Positions 7,230 to 15,725 of a stretch of 64,000 nt of DNA are shown here, in pieces. Every line of letters begins with the position of its first letter. The first letter of the stretch is position 1. Below the pieces are notes generated by a model. That model was not told where the DNA came from. It saw only the letters and a program-made list of their open reading frames with translations, and searched no databases. The stretch covers positions 1 to 64,000 of the forward strand of contig SVIQ01000002.1 of assembly GCA_015069415.1 (NCBI GenBank). The letters are read 5' to 3'. The position numbers and the translations under genes are program-made. The stretch is from Clostridiales bacterium (GTDB taxonomy: Bacteria > Bacillota > Clostridia > Christensenellales > UBA1242).

Positions 7230-7258
7230 TTGCAAAATTTCTCAAAAAAGTCTATTAT
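7230..7258 (+). promoter_or_regulatory. parA promoter
   Basis: TTGCAA (7230-7235), 17-nt spacer, TATTAT (7253-7258), then GGGAG before the ATG at 7277. Confidence 0.65.
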
Positions 7259-7276
7259 ATTATGTAGGGAGATTTT

Positions 7277-8038
7277 ATGGCAAAAATTATATCAGTAACA
7301 AATCAAAAAGGCGGGGTCGGAAAAACTACGTCTTGCGTAAATCTTGCTTCATACGTTGCAGATGCTGGAAACAGAGTTTTAATTATAGATTTAGACCCAC
7401 AAGGAAATGCTTGCACAAGTGTAGGTGTAGAAGTTGAAAAAGGAAAACCTACAATTTACGAAGTTCTACTAGGAGAAATTACAATTCAAGAATCAGTTTA
7501 TAAATCTGTTCAAAACAATTTAGATGTTATTCCATCAACAGTTGATTTAGCGGGCGCAGAAGTGGATTTAGTTTATGTTGAAAATAGAGAAAAAGTTTTG
7601 TTGGAGGCGCTAAAACAAATTAAGGATAATTATGATTACATATTTATTGACTGTCCTCCATCCTTAGGATTGTTAACAGTAAATGCTTTAACAGCTACAG
7701 ACACGATCATTATTCCTATTCAATGTGAATATTTCGCTTTGGTCGGACTAGGTCAGTTGATGAATACCGTTAGACTGATTAAGAAACATTTGAATCCAAA
7801 CATTGAGATTGAGGGTGTTTTATTAACAATGAAAGATAATAGAAGCAACCTCGTTTCTCAGGTATCAGAAGAAATTAAAAAATATTTCGGATCTAAGGTA
7901 TTCGAAACATATATTCCTAGAAACATTCGTTTAGCAGAAGCCCCAAGCCACGGCATGCCTATTTTATTATACGACAGCAGAAGCAAGGGAGCAATTGCTT
8001 ACAAATCTTTATCTGAAGAATTTTTAAAGAGACAATAA
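7277..8038 (+). CDS. parA: Chromosome partitioning ATPase ParA (Soj)
   Basis: 253 residues, the normal Soj length. The deviant Walker A is KGGVGKTT (residues 11-18), Walker A' is VLIIDLDPQGN (34-44) and Walker B is YIFIDCPPSLG (about 120-130). In the family, ATP-bound ParA dimers coat the nucleoid, are stimulated by ParB-parS, and also modulate DnaA. No N-terminal regulatory HTH is present, as expected for chromosomal ParA. The next gene downstream is parB, after a 500-nt spacer carrying parS-like sites. Confidence 0.97.
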   Translation: MAKIISVTNQKGGVGKTTSCVNLASYVADAGNRVLIIDLDPQGNACTSVGVEVEKGKPTIYEVLLGEITIQESVYKSVQNNLDVIPSTVDLAGAEVDLVYVENREKVLLEALKQIKDNYDYIFIDCPPSLGLLTVNALTATDTIIIPIQCEYFALVGLGQLMNTVRLIKKHLNPNIEIEGVLLTMKDNRSNLVSQVSEEIKKYFGSKVFETYIPRNIRLAEAPSHGMPILLYDSRSKGAIAYKSLSEEFLKRQ

Positions 8039-8064
8039 ATGTCTCTTTTTATTTATACTTTAAA

Positions 8065-8080
8065 TGTTCCACATGGAACA
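8065..8080. promoter_or_regulatory. parS-like site 1
   Basis: TGTTCCACATGGAACA, a perfect 16-bp palindrome of the ParB-site type, 27 nt after the parA stop. Confidence 0.85.
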
Positions 8081-8191
8081 TTTTTTTATACATAATTAAA
8101 TGCTTTATATCTATGTGCCATATTAATTTGTCTCATTATATATAATTAAATAACTGGTTAGTGTACCATTATTTAGATTATATGTTTTCAA

Positions 8192-8207
8192 TGTTCCACG
8201 TGGAACA
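8192..8207. promoter_or_regulatory. parS-like site 2
   Basis: TGTTCCACGTGGAACA, a perfect 16-bp palindrome with the central ACGT of canonical parS. Confidence 0.88.
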
Positions 8208-8342
8208 ATTACCTAATATGTAAAATATTAAATTTCAATTACATTTTAAACATATTGCCGAATTAAAACTTGATTTCAAACTATAGAATATAGGAAATTT
8301 ATAATTATATTTACTAATATGTATTTATTCAGCAAATTCATA

Positions 8343-8358
8343 TGTTCCACGTGGAACT
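8343..8358. promoter_or_regulatory. parS-like site 3
   Basis: TGTTCCACGTGGAACT; one terminal base departs from the palindrome. Confidence 0.85.
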
Positions 8359-8388
8359 TTTTTATTTATTAATAAGAATGTTGACATT

Positions 8389-8404
8389 TGTTCCACATGG
8401 AACA
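8389..8404. promoter_or_regulatory. parS-like site 4
   Basis: TGTTCCACATGGAACA, identical to site 1 and 46 bp from site 3. Confidence 0.85.
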
Positions 8405-8480
8405 ATTATATTTTAATTGTTATAAATTATTTCTCTTTAATGGAAATATTAAATATTTTCTTAAAAATAAGTAAAAATTG

Positions 8481-8510
8481 TTGACTGCAGTGTTAAATTT
8501 AAGTTATAAT
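8481..8510 (+). promoter_or_regulatory. parB promoter
   Basis: TTGACT (8481-8486), 18-nt spacer, TATAAT (8505-8510). The predicted start of transcription falls on or at the edge of parS-like site 5. Confidence 0.75.
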
Positions 8511-8515
8511 GTTAA

Positions 8516-8531
8516 TGTTCCACATGGAACA
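8516..8531. promoter_or_regulatory. parS-like site 5, at the parB transcription start
   Basis: TGTTCCACATGGAACA placed 6 nt after the -10 box and just before the CGGAGGA ribosome site of parB. This is a good position for autoregulation by bound ParB (inference). Confidence 0.85.
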
Positions 8532-8544
8532 ATCGGAGGATAAA

Positions 8545-9429
8545 ATGAAATCAGGTTTAGGAAGAGGTTTAGACAGTTTATTAAAAGCTTACGATACAGA
8601 GGAACCAGTAAAAAAAGAAGAAGTTGTGTCGAAGGCAGGTATGAGACAAGGAGATATTGAAGAAATCAATATAAACGAAATATACGCGAATCCAAATCAG
8701 CCAAGAAAAGTATTTGATAAGGATAGTTTAAATGAATTAGCAGAAAGTATTAGAACACACGGATTAATTCAACCAATCATTGTAAACAAAATGAGTGACG
8801 GATATATGGTTATAGCCGGAGAAAGACGTTTTAGAGCATGTAAAATTTGCGGTTTGGAAAAAATTAATGCAATTGTTAAGAATTATACAGAAAAACAAGT
8901 GGCAGAAATTGCAATTATAGAAAATTTACAACGTGAAGACTTAAATCCTGTAGAAATGGCTAAGGGAATTAAACAATTAATGGAAGAATATGGCTTAACT
9001 CAAGAAAAAGTTGCTGAAAGATTAAGCAAGTCACGTTCTGCCGTTGCAAACAGTTTAAGAATACTATCTTTATATCCAGAAGTTTTAGATCTTGTTGAAA
9101 AGGGAAAAGTATCATTTGGACACGCTAAAATTCTTGCGTCTATCGAGGATTATGCAACGCAAATGCTTTTAGCAAAGAAAATTGCAAAAGACAAACTTAC
9201 TGTAAGAGACCTTGAGAAAGAAGTTGAATCAATTCTTGGAAATAAAAAGAAAAAGAAAGCTCCTAAGCTTCCTAGTGAAGAATTACAAGAATTTATCGGC
9301 GAACTTCAAAGAAAGTTAGGAACTAAAGTATCTTTAATTGGTAATGACAAAAAAGGAAGAATTTACATCGATTATTACTCTCAAGACGATTTAGACAGAT
9401 TGTATGATATTATTCTATTAAACAGATAG
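8545..9429 (+). CDS. parB: Chromosome partitioning protein ParB (Spo0J)
   Basis: 294 residues. ATG 8545 is chosen because CGGAGGA lies 5-11 nt upstream and MKSGLGRGLDSLL is the typical ParB/Soj-interacting N-terminus; the longer frame would run through a parS site. Features: the CTP-binding GERRFRACK motif (about 92-100), IIENLQREDLNPVEMA, the HTH LTQEKVAERLSKSRSAVANSLRIL, and a C-terminal dimerisation domain. It loads as a clamp at parS and recruits SMC. Five parS-like sites lie immediately upstream. A terminator follows at 9513. Confidence 0.97.
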   Translation: MKSGLGRGLDSLLKAYDTEEPVKKEEVVSKAGMRQGDIEEININEIYANPNQPRKVFDKDSLNELAESIRTHGLIQPIIVNKMSDGYMVIAGERRFRACKICGLEKINAIVKNYTEKQVAEIAIIENLQREDLNPVEMAKGIKQLMEEYGLTQEKVAERLSKSRSAVANSLRILSLYPEVLDLVEKGKVSFGHAKILASIEDYATQMLLAKKIAKDKLTVRDLEKEVESILGNKKKKKAPKLPSEELQEFIGELQRKLGTKVSLIGNDKKGRIYIDYYSQDDLDRLYDIILLNR

Positions 9430-9512
9430 CGCTGTAAATTTGTATTTTGTGTGTTAATGGACGCAATACATTATTTACGTTATTAAAATCAAAATTAATA
9501 TTTAAATACATA

Positions 9513-9539
9513 AAAAACACTCAAAATTGAGTGTTTTTT
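9513..9539. terminator. Terminator between parB and nrnA
   Basis: AAAAACACTCAA / TTGAGTGTTTTTT hairpin with A and T runs on both sides. It can serve both convergent genes. Confidence 0.8.
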
Positions 9540-9557
9540 CTTATATATTATGAATTT

Positions 9558-10505
9558 TTATAAATATTTAAACAATTCCTCTTTAATTATATTTTTTATA
9601 TCTTCAATAGTACCATTATGAGTGAATCCAGAAGCTCCAGCATGTCCTCCTCCGCCATACTTCTTTGCAAATTCTCCAACATTGAAATCTATACCGTCTC
9701 TTCGCATACTAATTTTAAAATAATTCTCTTCTGGTAAAATTAAAGCCGTAAAAACTACTCCTTTAGTATTTGCAAGATGATTTACTATTCCGATAAACGA
9801 TGATTGATCAGCATTCAAACTATTAGCTTCCTCTCTTGTAATGAATGAAATTATACAGTTTTCATTAATTAATTCTGCATTATTTATAGCTATGGCTGTT
9901 AACTGATTTGTAATCCATGAAGTAGTATTCACAAATTTACGGCTTATTTCAGAAATATTAATGCGCTCACTAATCTCTCCTACGATGTCAAATGTCAATT
10001 TATTCATGCGCCCTACAATAAAATTTCTTGTGTCAGTTACCATTCCAGAATAAATTAAGGATAATTGCCTATTAGATAAAGGATATTTGAGCTCTTTACT
10101 GATTCTGTAAATTATTTCACATGTGGACGAACATATCTCTATAATATTAACATCTCCAGACATGTCATCCGTGTCATGATGATCAATCACAACTTTATAT
10201 TTGGCATTTTTGTAAAGGTCACAATTTGTTCCCAATATTGCATCGCTAGCACTATCTAGTCGTACGACTATATCATAATCCTGCACAGGAGGATTAACAT
10301 TTACTCCCAACAAGCTCTCACTTGCCTCATCTGTTAATCTATCGTAGTCAAAGAAGACGTCAACAGTTTTGACCCCATATACTTCTTTTAAAATATCTCT
10401 AAAAACCAATACACTTCCAATAGCATCCATGTCCGGATTTTTATGTCCTACAACAGCAACTTTATCTTTATTCTTAAAAACTTTTAGTAATCTTTTATAA
10501 TTCAT
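9558..10505 (-). CDS. nrnA: DHH/DHHA1 phosphoesterase, NrnA-like
   Basis: 315 residues from ATG 10505 (MNYKRLLK); the longer frame starts within the -10 region of its own promoter. The DHH domain shows VVGHKNPDMDAIGS, VVIDHHDTDD and MVTDTRNF. The DHHA1 domain ends with GGGGHAGASGF. In the family this is an oligoribonuclease and pAp phosphatase that completes RNA turnover; some relatives act on pApA. GHKNPDMDAIGS has Met where Gly is usual. TTGACC-17-TATTAT ends 6 nt before the ATG, so the mRNA is probably leaderless. Confidence 0.88.
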   Translation of the reverse strand: MNYKRLLKVFKNKDKVAVVGHKNPDMDAIGSVLVFRDILKEVYGVKTVDVFFDYDRLTDEASESLLGVNVNPPVQDYDIVVRLDSASDAILGTNCDLYKNAKYKVVIDHHDTDDMSGDVNIIEICSSTCEIIYRISKELKYPLSNRQLSLIYSGMVTDTRNFIVGRMNKLTFDIVGEISERINISEISRKFVNTTSWITNQLTAIAINNAELINENCIISFITREEANSLNADQSSFIGIVNHLANTKGVVFTALILPEENYFKISMRRDGIDFNVGEFAKKYGGGGHAGASGFTHNGTIEDIKNIIKEELFKYL

Positions 10506-10511
10506 ACTAGT

Positions 10512-10540
10512 ATAATAACACATATAAATTTTTTGGTCAA
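10512..10540 (-). promoter_or_regulatory. nrnA promoter, leaderless arrangement
   Basis: On the minus strand TTGACC, 17-nt spacer, TATTAT, then ACTAGT and ATG. There is no ribosome site. Confidence 0.6.
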
Positions 10541-10583
10541 TTAGAAAACTAATTTAAAATTTTGATTGACAAAAAGGGTAAAG

Positions 10584-10638
10584 TTGTCCACATTTTGTGG
10601 ATAACTCTGTGGATAACCTGTGGACAACCTGTGGAAAA
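10584..10638. promoter_or_regulatory. Cluster of five phased DnaA-box-like sites
   Basis: TTGTCCACA at 10584-10592 faces four same-strand boxes: TGTGGATAA at 10596 and 10608, TGTGGACAA at 10619, and TGTGGAAAA at 10630. The start-to-start distances are 12, 11 and 11 bp, about one helical turn each. Two boxes are exact reverse complements of TTATCCACA. The cluster lies between nrnA and cwlD, 7.7 kb before dnaA and 1.2 kb after parB. It is either part of the origin or a DnaA-titrating / regulatory site. Confidence 0.75.
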
Positions 10639-10782
10639 GTCGAATTTTGAGGCAAATTTTACAAAAACATTCTTTTTATCTTAAAAATGATAAGGAGTCT
10701 AACATATTGATACAAAATATGAAAATCGAGCCTATATCTTCATTTTCATTCATATGTTGACTTAAATAATAATAAAATAAGT

Positions 10783-11481
10783 ATGCAAAAATTTTTGAAA
10801 AAAAATTACAAGTTTATCTTGGTTACAATAATAATATTCGTTCTTATTTCGACTTGTTTTTATCAAATTGTTATAATATCGACCAGTAAAATGAATGGAA
10901 TAACTATAGTTTTAGACGCAGGGCACGGGGCGCGTGACGGCGGAAGTGTAGGAACTAATGGAACGATTGAAAAAGATATAAATTTGGAATACACTTTGGC
11001 ACTCAAGGACAAGCTTGTTGAAGCCGGCTATAAAGTAATTTTAACACGGAAGGATGATGAAGAACTTTATTCTCTTTCAGCAAAAAATAAAAAACAAAGC
11101 GAAATGAAGACAAGACTTTCTATAATAAAAAAAGCAAACCCCAACTTGGTTATTAGCATTCATATGAACAGTTTTAACGACTCGAGAGCATCCGGAATTA
11201 ATACATATTACAGAAAAGGGGATTCGGCAAGTGAAGAAATTGCAAATCTAGTGCAATCCTCATTTAAAAAATATTGCAACACACGAAGTGAAAAAGCCAA
11301 AGTCGGCGATTATTATATTTTAAATTCATCTTATTATACTGCAATACTTATCGAATATGGATTTTTATCCAACCCAGAGGAAGAAAAACTTTTAAATTCG
11401 AAAGACTATAAAAATAAATTAATAGACACAACCGTCAAGGGTCTTTCATTATACTTCGGAGGAATAAAGGAAAAAGTTTAA
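10783..11481 (+). CDS. cwlD: N-acetylmuramoyl-L-alanine amidase, CwlD-like
   Basis: 232 residues, close to CwlD of Bacillus. An N-terminal membrane anchor (residues about 9-31) is followed by an Amidase_3 domain: VLDAGHGARDGG (zinc His), EKDINLEYTLAL (zinc Glu), LVISIHMNSF (zinc His) and ILIEYGFLSNPEE (catalytic Glu). In CwlD this strips the peptide from muramic acid so that muramic-delta-lactam can form in spore cortex. All zinc and catalytic residues are present. There is no Shine-Dalgarno, so the mRNA may be leaderless. Confidence 0.85.
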   Translation: MQKFLKKNYKFILVTIIIFVLISTCFYQIVIISTSKMNGITIVLDAGHGARDGGSVGTNGTIEKDINLEYTLALKDKLVEAGYKVILTRKDDEELYSLSAKNKKQSEMKTRLSIIKKANPNLVISIHMNSFNDSRASGINTYYRKGDSASEEIANLVQSSFKKYCNTRSEKAKVGDYYILNSSYYTAILIEYGFLSNPEEEKLLNSKDYKNKLIDTTVKGLSLYFGGIKEKV

Positions 11482-11614
11482 TAAATTAAAAACGTTATAA
11501 TTCAACAATCAAAACTAAACATAAATATTTCCGTTTTAAATTTTCGAGTTTTATATATCTTGCAATGTTATGAAATAGTAAAAAGAGAACAGAAATCAAA
11601 AAGGTTTTATTAAA

Positions 11615-11641
11615 TAAAAAAAGGACTAGCGTCCTTTTTAA
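11615..11641. terminator. Bidirectional terminator
   Basis: AAAAAAAGGAC, TAGC loop, GTCCTTTTT between the convergent cwlD and the surface protein gene. It overlaps the last codons of the latter. Confidence 0.75.
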
Positions 11642-13059
11642 TAATCACTTAATTTTAACTGTCCACTTTTTGTTGAAATGGTTATTTTGTTTGAAGACTC
11701 AGAAGATGTGTTAACATGTGTAACTTTTTCTGTTCTTTCTTGATAGCCTCCAACTGGTAGTTGCGCTAAATTTACATCAACTTTTCCTTTTTCTGAACTT
11801 GTTTTTAAAGTGTAAACTGAATCTTTACTTACTTTAACATTTACTTCTCCATTTGCTCCAACAATATTGTTTTCACCTAAAACTTCATTGAATGTCAAAT
11901 CAACTCTTCCTTTGCTTGAAATAGCAACATTGGCATTATAAACATTGTCAGCTGTAACCTTTCCATTTTTTGTAGTAGCAACCAACACTCTATCTTCTTT
12001 ACCGCCCATGCCCGAATCAAATTCTTCATTAAATGTTACGTTTATATCTCCATAACTAGTTTTTGCATCAACTTTGAAATGCGCATTTGTTACTTTAATA
12101 TTTCCATCTTTTGAATCCAAATCTAACGGAGCATAAGAATTTTTAATTGTAATTTTTCCATCGTTAGTTGATATTATTGATTTAGAATTAATTTTATCAA
12201 TTTTTACATAACCAGATTCTGTCAATCTTATATCAGCACCAGCTTTAACAGTTCCGAAAACTAAATTAGTGTCACTTGATTTAATATTTGCTATATTTAC
12301 TTCTTTTACATTAATTGTTCCACCAGCATCTTTCATTTCACAATTAATTATTGCACATGATCCGATGTTGATGTGGCCTTTTTTATTTTTAATTACGTTT
12401 ACAACTCCCAAATCTTGATTCACCGCTTTAAATCTACCTTTTGACAAATTTAATTCAACATTTGGCTTGTCAGTTTCAACGCTTTCTTCTAAATTAAAAG
12501 TAGCAGAACCCAATTTTAAATTAAGACCAGTAGTTAACTTTCCAGATTTAAATTCACAATCTCCAGATTTTGTGTTGTAATTTAATGTTTTAACACTTGT
12601 GTCAGCAAGATCTATTTTTGTCTTTGCTTTATCATTATTTAAAATTAAATCGATTTCCATAGAGCTTGGAATCATTAATTGAATTAACGAACTGTTATCA
12701 AATAATAATCCATTTGGTTCATCGATTTTAAATTTCAATACACCGCTTTCATTAACCGATGTAATTTTTAAATCGTCTGAATTAATGTTTGAGAATCCAA
12801 AAGATCTTGCCTTAACGTCTACGTAAATTTGATCATCACTCGTAGATGAAACTTGGACTGCATACTTTTCACTGTCAAGAACAATGGTTGAAATTCCTGC
12901 AGAATCATAACTCTTCGAAACTTCATCTTTCTTTAAATTTATGTAACAAATTCCAAAGAGATCCTTTCCTCTAAAAATAAAAATGTACAAAACTCCTACT
13001 AAACATAAAATAAGTAGGCACAAAAATGTTATAAAAAAATATTTTCCAACTTTACTCAT
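11638..13059 (-). CDS. Membrane-anchored beta-repeat protein (DUF4097-like)
   Basis: 473 residues. A single N-terminal membrane span (about 8-30) is followed by an extracellular region built of short, regular strand repeats (for example KVTADNVYNANVAISSKGRV, and SKSIISTNDGKITIKNSYAP), typical of DUF4097 / GIN-type beta-solenoids. Such proteins are thought to be surface adhesion or wall-associated factors; the function is not established. No sortase motif. Divergent from tmk. Confidence 0.7.
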   Translation of the reverse strand: MSKVGKYFFITFLCLLILCLVGVLYIFIFRGKDLFGICYINLKKDEVSKSYDSAGISTIVLDSEKYAVQVSSTSDDQIYVDVKARSFGFSNINSDDLKITSVNESGVLKFKIDEPNGLLFDNSSLIQLMIPSSMEIDLILNNDKAKTKIDLADTSVKTLNYNTKSGDCEFKSGKLTTGLNLKLGSATFNLEESVETDKPNVELNLSKGRFKAVNQDLGVVNVIKNKKGHINIGSCAIINCEMKDAGGTINVKEVNIANIKSSDTNLVFGTVKAGADIRLTESGYVKIDKINSKSIISTNDGKITIKNSYAPLDLDSKDGNIKVTNAHFKVDAKTSYGDINVTFNEEFDSGMGGKEDRVLVATTKNGKVTADNVYNANVAISSKGRVDLTFNEVLGENNIVGANGEVNVKVSKDSVYTLKTSSEKGKVDVNLAQLPVGGYQERTEKVTHVNTSSESSNKITISTKSGQLKLSDY

Positions 13060-13127
13060 ACTTATATTTTATAATTTTTATACTCTTTTGTCAATAGTAA
13101 ATAAAAAATTCTTTTTATATAAATGAA

Positions 13128-13156
13128 TTGCAAAAAAATTAATTTTTTGGTAGTAT
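13128..13156 (+). promoter_or_regulatory. tmk promoter
   Basis: TTGCAA (13128-13133), 17-nt spacer, TAGTAT (13151-13156), then GAGGTGA before ATG 13174. Confidence 0.65.
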
Positions 13157-13173
13157 TCTTGTGAGGTGAAATT

Positions 13174-13824
13174 ATGTTAATTGCTATTGAAGGTGTTGAT
13201 GGATGTGGAAAGCACACTCAATCAACTAAATTGAAAGAATATTTGGCTAGTTTAGGAAGAAATGTAGAACTTCTTGCTTTCCCGAATTATGAAAACCGAG
13301 GTTGCGAACCTGTAAAAATGTATCTCGGAGGAGAATTCGGAGGAACAGACAGATTAGACTGTTATCAAGCAAATGCTTTATTTGCAGTGGACCGACTTAC
13401 AACTATGATCAAATATGCCGACCACATAAAAAACGGCGGAGACATTATTTTCGATAGATATGTAACAACTTCACAATTTCATCAAGGAAGTTTGGAACGT
13501 GATCCAGTTAAAAGAAAAGAGTTTGTTGAATATATTGAAAACTTTGAATATAACATACTAAAACTTCCTCGTCCAGATGTTGTAATATTTTTAAATCTTG
13601 ACATAGACGTTAGTTTGGCTCTTGCTAGAAGCAGAAAAGAGTACAAATCAAAACTTGCAACTGACATTTATGAAGAAGATGAAGAATACCAAAGAAGAAC
13701 TCATAAAGTTGCATTAGAACTTGCCGAATCTCTTGGTTGGAAAATCGTGAATTGCTGTAAGGACGGAAAAATATTATCAATCGATGAAATTCACAACAAA
13801 ATATTGAAGGTTTTAGAACTTTAA
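13174..13824 (+). CDS. tmk: Thymidylate kinase (divergent P-loop)
   Basis: 216 residues, the normal length. IAIEGVDGCGKHTQSTKLKEYL (residues 3-24) is the P-loop region, with KHTQ replacing the usual KTTQ. FDRYVTTSQFHQGS (about 93-106) is the dTMP-site DR motif. PDVVIFLNLDIDVSLALARSR leads into the LID region. It phosphorylates dTMP to dTDP for DNA synthesis. The first P-loop Thr is replaced by His, while the Mg-binding Thr of the second position is kept; similar KxTQ variants occur in Gram-positive relatives. It is followed after 75 nt by alaS. Confidence 0.9.
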   Translation: MLIAIEGVDGCGKHTQSTKLKEYLASLGRNVELLAFPNYENRGCEPVKMYLGGEFGGTDRLDCYQANALFAVDRLTTMIKYADHIKNGGDIIFDRYVTTSQFHQGSLERDPVKRKEFVEYIENFEYNILKLPRPDVVIFLNLDIDVSLALARSRKEYKSKLATDIYEEDEEYQRRTHKVALELAESLGWKIVNCCKDGKILSIDEIHNKILKVLEL

Positions 13825-13899
13825 TCTTTACAAAATTTTTATTTTGTGATAATATCTAAAAACAATTTAAATCTATAAGATTTACTTAAAAGGAAATTT

Positions 13900-15723
13900 A
13901 TGAAACAATATACAAGAAAAGACTTAATGAAAAAATGGTTTGATTTTTACACAAGTAAAAACCATGTTATTATACCAAGTGCAAGCGTTATTCCAGAAAA
14001 TGATCCTAGCGTATTATTTACAACTGCAGGAATGCATCCGCTTGTTCCATATCTTCTTGGACAACCTCATCCAAAAGGAAAGAGATTATGTGACGTACAA
14101 AAATGTATTAGAACTGGAGATATTGATGAAGTTGGAGACAACAGTCATTGTACTTTCTTTGAAATGTTAGGAAACTGGAGTTTGGGTGATTATTTCAAAA
14201 AAGAAATGATTAGTTGGAGTTACGAATTTTTAACTAGCCCTGATTACTTAGGTATTGATCCGAACAAACTTGCAGTAACCGTATTCGCCGGAAACGAAAA
14301 TGTTCCAGAAGACAAAGAAAGTGCTAAATATTGGGAAGAAGCCGGAATTAAAAGAGAAAATATTTATTTCTTAAAAGACAATTGGTGGATTTTAGGAAGC
14401 GGAGTTGGTCCTTGTGGTTCAGACACTGAAATGTTTATCGATTCTGGAAAACCTAAATGTTCTCCAGAATGTAATCCAAGTTGTGATTGCGGAAAATTCA
14501 TGGAAATCTGGAATGACGTTTTCATGGAATTTAGAACAAACGAAGACAAAACTGTAACTAAATTATCTCAACACAATGTTGACACAGGAATGGGACTAGA
14601 ACGTGTTTTATGTAAATTAAACAATGTTGAATCTGTGTTTGACACTGAAATTTTTGCGCCAGTTATTAAACGTCTTGAGGAATTGAGCGGAAAAGATTAC
14701 AGAGATTCACAATATACCGCATCTTTTAGAATTATAGCTGATCACTTAAGAACTTCAACAATGATTATTGGAGATGAACAAGGAATTGCTCCAAGCAATA
14801 TTGGTCAAGGATACGTTTTAAGAAGATTAATTAGAAGAGCAATTCGTCATATGAGAAAACTAGAAATAGAAGCAGGTTTCTTGGGCGAAATTGCCAACAT
14901 TTATGTTGAATATTTTAAAGAAGATTATCCAGAACTTAAACAAAATCAAGAAAAAATTGTGGAAGAACTTAACAAAGAAGAACAAAAATTCTTAAAAACT
15001 CTCGAATTAGGTAATAAAGAGTTTGATAAAGTCGTAAACGGCATGATGAGAAAAAACGAATTCATGAAAGATAAAGATGGATTCATTCCAGAAACTCAAA
15101 TCAACGGAAAATCTGCATTTAGACTATACGACACCTTTGGTTTCCCTATCGAACTTACTGTTGAGATGGCTAAAGAAAGAGGCTTGTCTGTTGATATTGA
15201 AGGATTTAACGAAGCATTTAAAGCCCACCAAGAATTAGCTCGTTCAACAAGCGCAGGAGCCTTTAAAGGAGGCCTTGCTGACGATTCAGTTTGGACAACA
15301 AGACTTCACACTGCATGTCACTTATTGCTTGCAGGACTTAGAAAAATGTTCGGTACTCACATTGAACAAAAAGGTAGTAACATTACAAGCGAAAGACTTC
15401 GTTTTGACTTTAATTTCGACAGAAAATTAGATGAAAATGAAGTTAAAGAACTTGAAAAATTTGTAAACGACGCTATTGCTAAAAATATCGACATTGAAAG
15501 AGTTGAAATGTCATTTAAAGACGCTAAAAATTGTGGTGGATATGGTATCCATAAGGCTGATGAAAATGAAACTGTTTCAATTTACAAAATTGGCGATTTA
15601 GATTTCCAAATTTGCGGTGGACCACATGCTAAAAACACTAGCGAATTAGTAAATTTCCGTATTGCAAAACAAGAAGCTGTTAGCGCGGGCGTAAGACGTA
15701 TAAAGGCAGTAATCAATTTTTAA
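13900..15723 (+). CDS. alaS: Alanyl-tRNA synthetase, short form
   Basis: 607 residues against about 870-880 for most bacterial AlaRS. The catalytic domain is intact (PSVLFTTAGMHPLVPYLLG, CDVQKCIRTGDIDEVG, FFEMLGNWSLGDYF, VDTGMGLERV, RIIADHLRTSTMII). GPCGSDTEMF takes the place of the usual GPCGPCSEI segment. CSPECNPSCDCGKF may bind zinc. The editing domain carries HTACH (about 468-472) and CGGPHA near the C-terminus, where most enzymes have CGGTH. The C-terminal dimerising C-Ala domain is absent: the frame ends cleanly, and the next gene starts 3 nt later, so this is not a truncation by mutation. Confidence 0.92.
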   Translation: MKQYTRKDLMKKWFDFYTSKNHVIIPSASVIPENDPSVLFTTAGMHPLVPYLLGQPHPKGKRLCDVQKCIRTGDIDEVGDNSHCTFFEMLGNWSLGDYFKKEMISWSYEFLTSPDYLGIDPNKLAVTVFAGNENVPEDKESAKYWEEAGIKRENIYFLKDNWWILGSGVGPCGSDTEMFIDSGKPKCSPECNPSCDCGKFMEIWNDVFMEFRTNEDKTVTKLSQHNVDTGMGLERVLCKLNNVESVFDTEIFAPVIKRLEELSGKDYRDSQYTASFRIIADHLRTSTMIIGDEQGIAPSNIGQGYVLRRLIRRAIRHMRKLEIEAGFLGEIANIYVEYFKEDYPELKQNQEKIVEELNKEEQKFLKTLELGNKEFDKVVNGMMRKNEFMKDKDGFIPETQINGKSAFRLYDTFGFPIELTVEMAKERGLSVDIEGFNEAFKAHQELARSTSAGAFKGGLADDSVWTTRLHTACHLLLAGLRKMFGTHIEQKGSNITSERLRFDFNFDRKLDENEVKELEKFVNDAIAKNIDIERVEMSFKDAKNCGGYGIHKADENETVSIYKIGDLDFQICGGPHAKNTSELVNFRIAKQEAVSAGVRRIKAVINF

Positions 15724-15725
15724 TT

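Noticed and set aside
7198..7437. 79-codon frame overlapping the parA start
   Set aside because: It is an out-of-frame reading of parA with an Arg/Lys/Cys-rich low-complexity product.
13825..13899. T-box leader before alaS, also looked for before hisS and pheT
   Set aside because: The gaps are too short, and no T-box sequence or specifier stem is seen. The pheT upstream side is outside the window.
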